Assembly: GCA_031254915.1 (NCBI GenBank)
Contig: JAIRTL010000047.1
Span: forward strand, 1 to 64,000
DNA from: Planctomycetota bacterium
GTDB lineage: Bacteria; Planctomycetota; SZUA-567
Direction of reading: 5' to 3'
DNA: 64,000 nucleotides
The notes below the pieces were generated by a model. That model worked only from the letters and a program-made list of their open reading frames with translations. It had not been told where the DNA came from and ran no database searches. Below, in pieces: positions 59,609 to 64,000 of this stretch. The position numbers were made by a program, and so were the translations under genes. Numbering within the stretch: position 1 is the stretch's first letter; the number at the start of each line of letters is the position of its first letter.

Positions 59609-61045
59609 ATGGGCAAGCCGAAGATAGGGGTTGTCGCCATCGCCAAGGTGAACCATCAAAAGGATGAAATAGGGGAAATGGTCGGGTATCTCCGGGAGAG
59701 GTTGGCGCGGGAGACCGGCTGCGAGGCGATGATCCACCCCGATATCCTTTTTGAAGAATGCGGCATAGCGGACGAATGCCGCAGGATGGAGGCGGAAGGC
59801 GCGGACGCGCTCCTTCTCATTGTGGGGACCTGGGTGTTTTCCTCCCACGCGATCTCCGCCGTCAACGACCTGCATATCCCGTTCATCCTCTTCGGCGAAT
59901 CCGAGGAGATCGCCAATGGAAATTTCGGCGCGTCCATCCAAATCCGCTATGTCCTGCAGGAGATGGGGAAAAACTTCCTGTACCTGTACGGCAGCGCGCG
60001 AGACGAAACGAACATGGACAGGATTCTCAAGTACGCCAATGCGGCGCACGTTATGCGCGCCATACGCAACAAGAAGATCGCCACCATCGGCGGCAAATGC
60101 ATGATGATGTACCAGACGCAGGTCAACGAGTTCAGTTGGAAGCGGACCTTCGGCGTCGACTTCCCCCAATACGATACGGTGCAAGTGTTCGCGGAAATGA
60201 AGAACATTTCCGACGCAGAGGCGGACGCCGTCGCCGAGGAGTTCAAAAAGCGCTTCGACCGCATTGTCTGGAAATACGAGCCGACCGGCGAGCATATCGG
60301 TGATGACGTCTTTCGCTCGCAGGCCAGGATGTTCCTCGCGTTCAAGCGGCTGAAGGAAATGTACGACGTGGAGGTTTTCGCGAACAAATGCATGCCGGAA
60401 ATGGCGAGCGAAGTATACGGATACAAGTACGCGGGCTGCATCGCGACCTGCCTTCTCAATGAGGCGGGAATCCTCACCGCGTGCGAGGCCGACCTCCCGG
60501 CTGCGTTGTCGATGCTGCTTCTCAGCCGCCTCTCGAAGCAGAAAGTCTTCTTCGCCGACATCGCCAAACTGAGTCGTGATAAGCGGCGCATCACGTTTTT
60601 CAACTGCGGGACGGCGCCGGTGTCCCTGGCGGACGGCTCCCGCCCGGTCGAAATCTGGCCGAACCCGGACGCCACGGCGGACGAAGGCGTCGTCGTCGAC
60701 TATATGAAGCACGGAGTTGACAAACGGCGCGGCGGGTGCGTGCGATTCGATCTTGAAAACGGGCGCGAGGCGACGATTCTTCGCGTGGGCGGAAATGACG
60801 GCACGCTCCGCTTCCACGTGGCCAAGGCGCTTACCTGCCCCCGCGAGGTGCGGCCCGACGAAGTGCTCGGTCAGCGCTGGCCCGGCTTCGGCCTCGAGTT
60901 CGAGGGCGATATCGACGAGTTCATCCAAAAAACCGTGGGGCATCACTATACGCTCTGCTTTGGGGACTGGTCGCGCGAACTCGAATATCTGGCCGGACTC
61001 TACGGCATCGGCTACTCCTGTTACGATGGGTTGAAAAAACGGTGA
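59609..61045 (+). CDS. Sugar isomerase of the L-fucose/L-arabinose isomerase superfamily
   Basis: 478 residues. PKIGVVAIAKVNHQKDEIGE at the start, IRNKKIATIGGKCMMMYQTQ in the middle, YAGCIATCLLNEAGILTACE and ADLPAALSMLLLSRLSKQKV in the third domain are the fold and metal-site segments of this superfamily. It is only distantly like the FucI-type protein at 31040. It probably turns the sugar imported by the adjacent transporter into a ketose. GGAGGGAG lies six bases before the ATG. First gene of the operon; a 268-base gap with nothing recognisable separates it from the binding-protein gene. Confidence 0.8.
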   Translation: MGKPKIGVVAIAKVNHQKDEIGEMVGYLRERLARETGCEAMIHPDILFEECGIADECRRMEAEGADALLLIVGTWVFSSHAISAVNDLHIPFILFGESEEIANGNFGASIQIRYVLQEMGKNFLYLYGSARDETNMDRILKYANAAHVMRAIRNKKIATIGGKCMMMYQTQVNEFSWKRTFGVDFPQYDTVQVFAEMKNISDAEADAVAEEFKKRFDRIVWKYEPTGEHIGDDVFRSQARMFLAFKRLKEMYDVEVFANKCMPEMASEVYGYKYAGCIATCLLNEAGILTACEADLPAALSMLLLSRLSKQKVFFADIAKLSRDKRRITFFNCGTAPVSLADGSRPVEIWPNPDATADEGVVVDYMKHGVDKRRGGCVRFDLENGREATILRVGGNDGTLRFHVAKALTCPREVRPDEVLGQRWPGFGLEFEGDIDEFIQKTVGHHYTLCFGDWSRELEYLAGLYGIGYSCYDGLKKR

Positions 61046-61313
61046 ATTTCGCGGAAATATGTGATTTCCGCCGAGTTATACCGAGTTTAGTTGAAATATT
61101 CCGGTATCTTTTTGGGGGAGGAAACCTTCCGGCGCATTTTTTGAACACGAAAGGCCTCCGGCTTGGCATTTCCGGCTGATTTCGTATTCATCCCGAAAGA
61201 GCGCAACAGGAATCTTTCACTCCGCGGGAAAACAGGAACAGGTCTTCCGTTCAGGAACATGCCGGAAAATCTCAACCGGAAATTCGGTATTATTGTTTAG
61301 GGAGGCCCGAACC

Positions 61314-62324
61314 ATGAAAAAACTGTTGATCCCGCTATTGATTCTGAGCCTGTTGTCCGTGGGCGCGGGCGCCCACGCCGCGTCGGCGTTCAATCCGGAC
61401 GAGGAGACCGATACCATCGCCTACTCCGATCTGGGTGGGAAATTCGGTGCCATGACCACCCTCTCCTTGCCGAAAGACGTTTCGCTTGGATCGATTCTCA
61501 AGAACCAGGCGAACGAGTTCTGGCTCATGCTCGGTTCCGGCATGCAGGACGAGGCGGCCAAATACGGCGCGACCATCGACATTCAGGCCACACGGACGGA
61601 GACGGACACCGCCGGGCAGCTTTCCATCGCCGAGACGATGATTCAAAACAATTACAGCGCGCTTATTCTTTCGCCCCTGACCAACGACTGTCTGGACGGT
61701 GCCGTCGCCGTCGCCAAGGCGGCGGGCAAGCCCGTCGTCAACGCGAACTGTGAGTACATCGCCGACTGCGACGTTTTCGTCGGCGGCCTGCAGATCGAAA
61801 TCGGCTACAAAGCGGCCGATTACATCGCCGACAAGATCGGCTCCAAGGGGAAGGTCGCCATCATCGAGGGCGTTGCCGGCACCTTCACCTCCATTCAGCG
61901 CGTGAACGGCTTCAGGGAAAAGATGCGGGAAGCGTATCCTTCCATCGACATTGTGGCCAGCGTGCCGGCGGATTACGAAACGGAGAAAGGCCTGAACGTC
62001 GCGACAGACATCCTCACGGCCAATCCCGATATCGCCGCTATCTACTGCTGCAACGACAACATGGCGCTGGGCGCTGTTGAAGCGCTCCGGGCGCGCGGCC
62101 TCCTGGGCAAGGTCATCGTCCTTGGCGTCGACGGCACCGGCGATGCGTACAACTCCATTGCCGCCGGCGAACTGACCGCGACTGTTGACCAGTTCCCCGC
62201 CGTCAACGGTTCCGCCGCCGTGGAGGCGGCGTTGCGCCTGCTCGCCGGGCAGAAGCTGCCCAAGGTCGTGTCCACCCCGATCGAGGTGATCGATGTGGAC
62301 AACGCGGCGAAATACGGAAAATAA
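61314..62324 (+). CDS. Sugar ABC transporter periplasmic binding protein (RbsB-type), transporter 3
   Basis: 336 residues, signal peptide LIPLLILSLLSVGAGAHAAS. The ligand-binding fold shows ANEFWLMLGSGMQDEAAKYG, YSALILSPLTNDCLDGAVAV, GKVAIIEGVAGTFTSIQRVN and IYCCNDNMALGAVEALRARG, standard for RbsB. There is a longer than usual stretch (about 35 residues) between the signal peptide and the first strand. GGGAGG precedes ATG 61314. Confidence 0.93.
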   Translation: MKKLLIPLLILSLLSVGAGAHAASAFNPDEETDTIAYSDLGGKFGAMTTLSLPKDVSLGSILKNQANEFWLMLGSGMQDEAAKYGATIDIQATRTETDTAGQLSIAETMIQNNYSALILSPLTNDCLDGAVAVAKAAGKPVVNANCEYIADCDVFVGGLQIEIGYKAADYIADKIGSKGKVAIIEGVAGTFTSIQRVNGFREKMREAYPSIDIVASVPADYETEKGLNVATDILTANPDIAAIYCCNDNMALGAVEALRARGLLGKVIVLGVDGTGDAYNSIAAGELTATVDQFPAVNGSAAVEAALRLLAGQKLPKVVSTPIEVIDVDNAAKYGK

Positions 62325-62363
62325 CGCGCGGATACGGGTGAAGCGGGATCGGCGGTGGAAGCC

Positions 62364-63863
62364 ATGCAGGAAGATGTCCTGGAAATTTCGGGCGTGAGCA
62401 AGCGCTTCGGCGGCATCCAGGCGCTGGATAATGTGCATTTCTCCCTGGCGCGGGGCGAAATCCATGCGCTTCTGGGCGAAAACGGCGCCGGCAAATCGAC
62501 CCTCATGAACATCGTTTCCGGCATCTACCCCCAGGATTCCGGCTCCATCGCCCTCAATGGCGAGACCGTTGACCTTAGAACGCCCCTCTCCGCCAAGCGG
62601 CGCGGCATCATAAAAGTGCATCAGGAGTTGCAGCTCGTTCCGGAAATGTCCGTTGCCCAGAATATATTTCTGGGCAACGAACTTGTTTCCCGTTTCGGCC
62701 GGGTGGACTTCGAAACCATGGTAGCGCGCGCGGATGAAATGCTTAAAAGCCTGGAGGCGGAATTCTCCGCCCGGATCGTAACCCGGCGCCTATCCACCGC
62801 GCAGATGCAAATGGTGGAAATCGCCAAGGCGCTTCTCAACCGGTTCACGGTGCTCATTCTGGACGAGCCGACCGCCAGTCTCACCATGCGCGAAACGGAG
62901 CAGTTGTTCAAAACCATGCGCTCTCTGCGGGCGAACGGGAAATCGATCATTTACATCTCGCATCGCCTGGACGAGATTTTCGAGGTTTGCGACCGAGTCA
63001 CCGTGCTTCGGGACGGCAAATACGTGGGCGCCGCCGATGTGGCCGCCATGACGAAAGACGGGCTGATCCGCATGATGACCCAGCGGGATATCAGCCACGA
63101 GCGGTTCAACGCGACGAGCAACGCCACCGACGAGATCGTGCTGTCGGCGAAGGGATATTCCGACGGCAGGCATTTTCATGACGTGGACTTCGACCTCCAC
63201 CGCGGCGAGATATTAGGGTTTTCCGGCCTGGTCGGAGCCGGCCGGACCGAATTGATGCGGGCGGTGATCGGCGTCGACGGCAAGGTGGCGGGCGAACTGT
63301 TCGTGCACGGCGTCCGCGTGACCATCAACTCCCCGAAGGACGCCAAGCGCGCCGGCATCATGCTCGTCCCCGAGGATCGTAAGCTGCAGGGCTTCGTGGC
63401 GGGCATGACCAACTACCAGAACGTTTCGCTGAGCAATCTGCGGAAATTCGCCAAATGCCGGCTCCTCGATTTTCGCAAGCGCGACCGCGCGGTCGACGGG
63501 ATAACGCGCGCGCTCAACGTGCAACCGGACGACAACATCCTGCAAACGTCCCGCTTGAGCGGCGGCAACCAGCAGAAGGTCGTCCTTTCCAAGGCGGTCA
63601 ATGCGGCGCCGGAGATACTGATTCTGGACGAACCCACGCGCGGAATCGACGTCAACGCGAAAAACGAGATTTATCTGCTCATGAAGAAGCTGGCATCGGA
63701 AGGCAAATCCATCATCATGATATCCTCGGAGCTGCCCGAAATCCTGAGTTTGAGCGACCGAATCGTCGTCATGTACGAAGGCCGCGTCACCGGTGTCCTG
63801 CATGGTTCCGACGCGACCGAGGAAGATGTCATACGCCGCGCGATAGGAGGGGAAACGACATGA
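62364..63863 (+). CDS. Sugar ABC transporter ATPase (RbsA-type), transporter 3
   Basis: 499 residues, two ABC domains. NBD1: LGENGAGKSTLMNIVSG, LSTAQMQMVEIAKAL, VLILDEPTASLT. NBD2: GLVGAGRTELMRAVIG, LSGGNQQKVVLSKAV, ILILDEPTRGIDVNAKNEIY. All motifs canonical. A GTG at 62355 is in frame; ATG 62364 is preferred. Its stop overlaps the permease start by ATGA. Confidence 0.93.
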   Translation: MQEDVLEISGVSKRFGGIQALDNVHFSLARGEIHALLGENGAGKSTLMNIVSGIYPQDSGSIALNGETVDLRTPLSAKRRGIIKVHQELQLVPEMSVAQNIFLGNELVSRFGRVDFETMVARADEMLKSLEAEFSARIVTRRLSTAQMQMVEIAKALLNRFTVLILDEPTASLTMRETEQLFKTMRSLRANGKSIIYISHRLDEIFEVCDRVTVLRDGKYVGAADVAAMTKDGLIRMMTQRDISHERFNATSNATDEIVLSAKGYSDGRHFHDVDFDLHRGEILGFSGLVGAGRTELMRAVIGVDGKVAGELFVHGVRVTINSPKDAKRAGIMLVPEDRKLQGFVAGMTNYQNVSLSNLRKFAKCRLLDFRKRDRAVDGITRALNVQPDDNILQTSRLSGGNQQKVVLSKAVNAAPEILILDEPTRGIDVNAKNEIYLLMKKLASEGKSIIMISSELPEILSLSDRIVVMYEGRVTGVLHGSDATEEDVIRRAIGGETT

Positions 63864-64000
63864 ACAAGCGAGGCTTGCTCGGCCGCCTTCTCAAAGACGA
63901 GAGCGTGACGCGCAAATTTGGCATCGTCTGCTGCCTTCTTCTCCTCTCGGTCGTTTTCTCTTTTCTGTCCTCGAAGTTCGCGACCGGCTCCAACTGGATG
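63860..64000 (+). CDS. Sugar ABC transporter permease (RbsC-type), transporter 3, N-terminal part
   Basis: 47 codons before the window ends. The text RKFGIVCCLLLLSVVFSFLS followed by SKFATGSNWM is the first membrane helix and the loop usual in RbsC proteins. It overlaps the ATPase stop by four bases (ATGA), and AGGAGGGG lies upstream. Confidence 0.85.
   Translation, partial: MNKRGLLGRLLKDESVTRKFGIVCCLLLLSVVFSFLSSKFATGSNWM

Noticed and set aside
1-64000. CRISPR arrays, tandem-repeat arrays, rRNA or tRNA genes
   Set aside because: None was found on reading both strands; the only recurrent units are the four dispersed elements and the short operators.

Overview
The window is high-GC and densely coded. 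It comes from a diderm (LPS-bearing) bacterium: it carries bamA, a Skp/OmpH-type chaperone gene, lpxD, an lpxC-fabZ fusion, lpxA, lptB and a family-9 heptosyltransferase-type gene. The LpxC-FabZ fusion, an Asp23/AmaP-type anchor beside accC, and a DUF3352-like secreted protein fit a PVC-type lineage (e.g. Lentisphaerae/Kiritimatiellae) or a related uncultured phylum. That placement is inference; no rRNA or tRNA gene was seen.

Layout. 0-13 kb: end of accC, an AmaP-like gene, then a same-strand run of queA, DUF2062, an orphan OppB-type permease, murD, comM and five cobalamin genes (cobD, cbiB, a cbiX-cbiC fusion, cbiD, cbiE); an acetyltransferase and a HAD phosphatase follow. 13-14.5 kb: a secreted protein whose 3' end runs into decayed insertion sequences. 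14.5-27.2 kb: one long same-strand locus with two complete ribose-type ABC transporters, two metallo-beta-lactamase (lactonase-type) hydrolases and one LacI regulator, in near mirror order. 27-38 kb: mostly minus strand (membrane CxxC protein, glycosyltransferase-like protein, citramalate synthase, heptosyltransferase, Der, DUF3352-like, RnfG-like), with a plus-strand L-fucose isomerase-type gene that ends in a terminator followed by an apparent deleted group II intron. 38-47 kb: orphan amino-acid-type binding protein, 2-hydroxyacid dehydrogenase, LarC, RluD, SGNH hydrolase, PtsI. 47-55.5 kb: outer-membrane assembly and lipid A cluster. 55.5-58 kb: IS66, IS630 and ISL3 debris around a DUF2271 protein. 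58-64 kb: a third LacI/ABC sugar locus with a sugar isomerase, running off the right edge.

The most unusual signals are: (1) a 127-133 bp intergenic element in four copies (14306, 38446, 42450, 59445) with about 27-bp terminal inverted repeats and an extra internal arm that allows alternative or pseudoknot-like pairing; three copies sit just upstream of solute-uptake genes; (2) the 12-kb double transporter plus double lactonase locus, which looks like an uptake-and-hydrolysis system for a lactone-type compound; (3) an internally deleted group II intron directly behind a terminator; (4) paired palindromic LacI-type operators around the promoter at 59.4 kb. Together the accessory genes suggest a carbohydrate scavenger with several independently regulated ribose-type uptake systems and isomerases.
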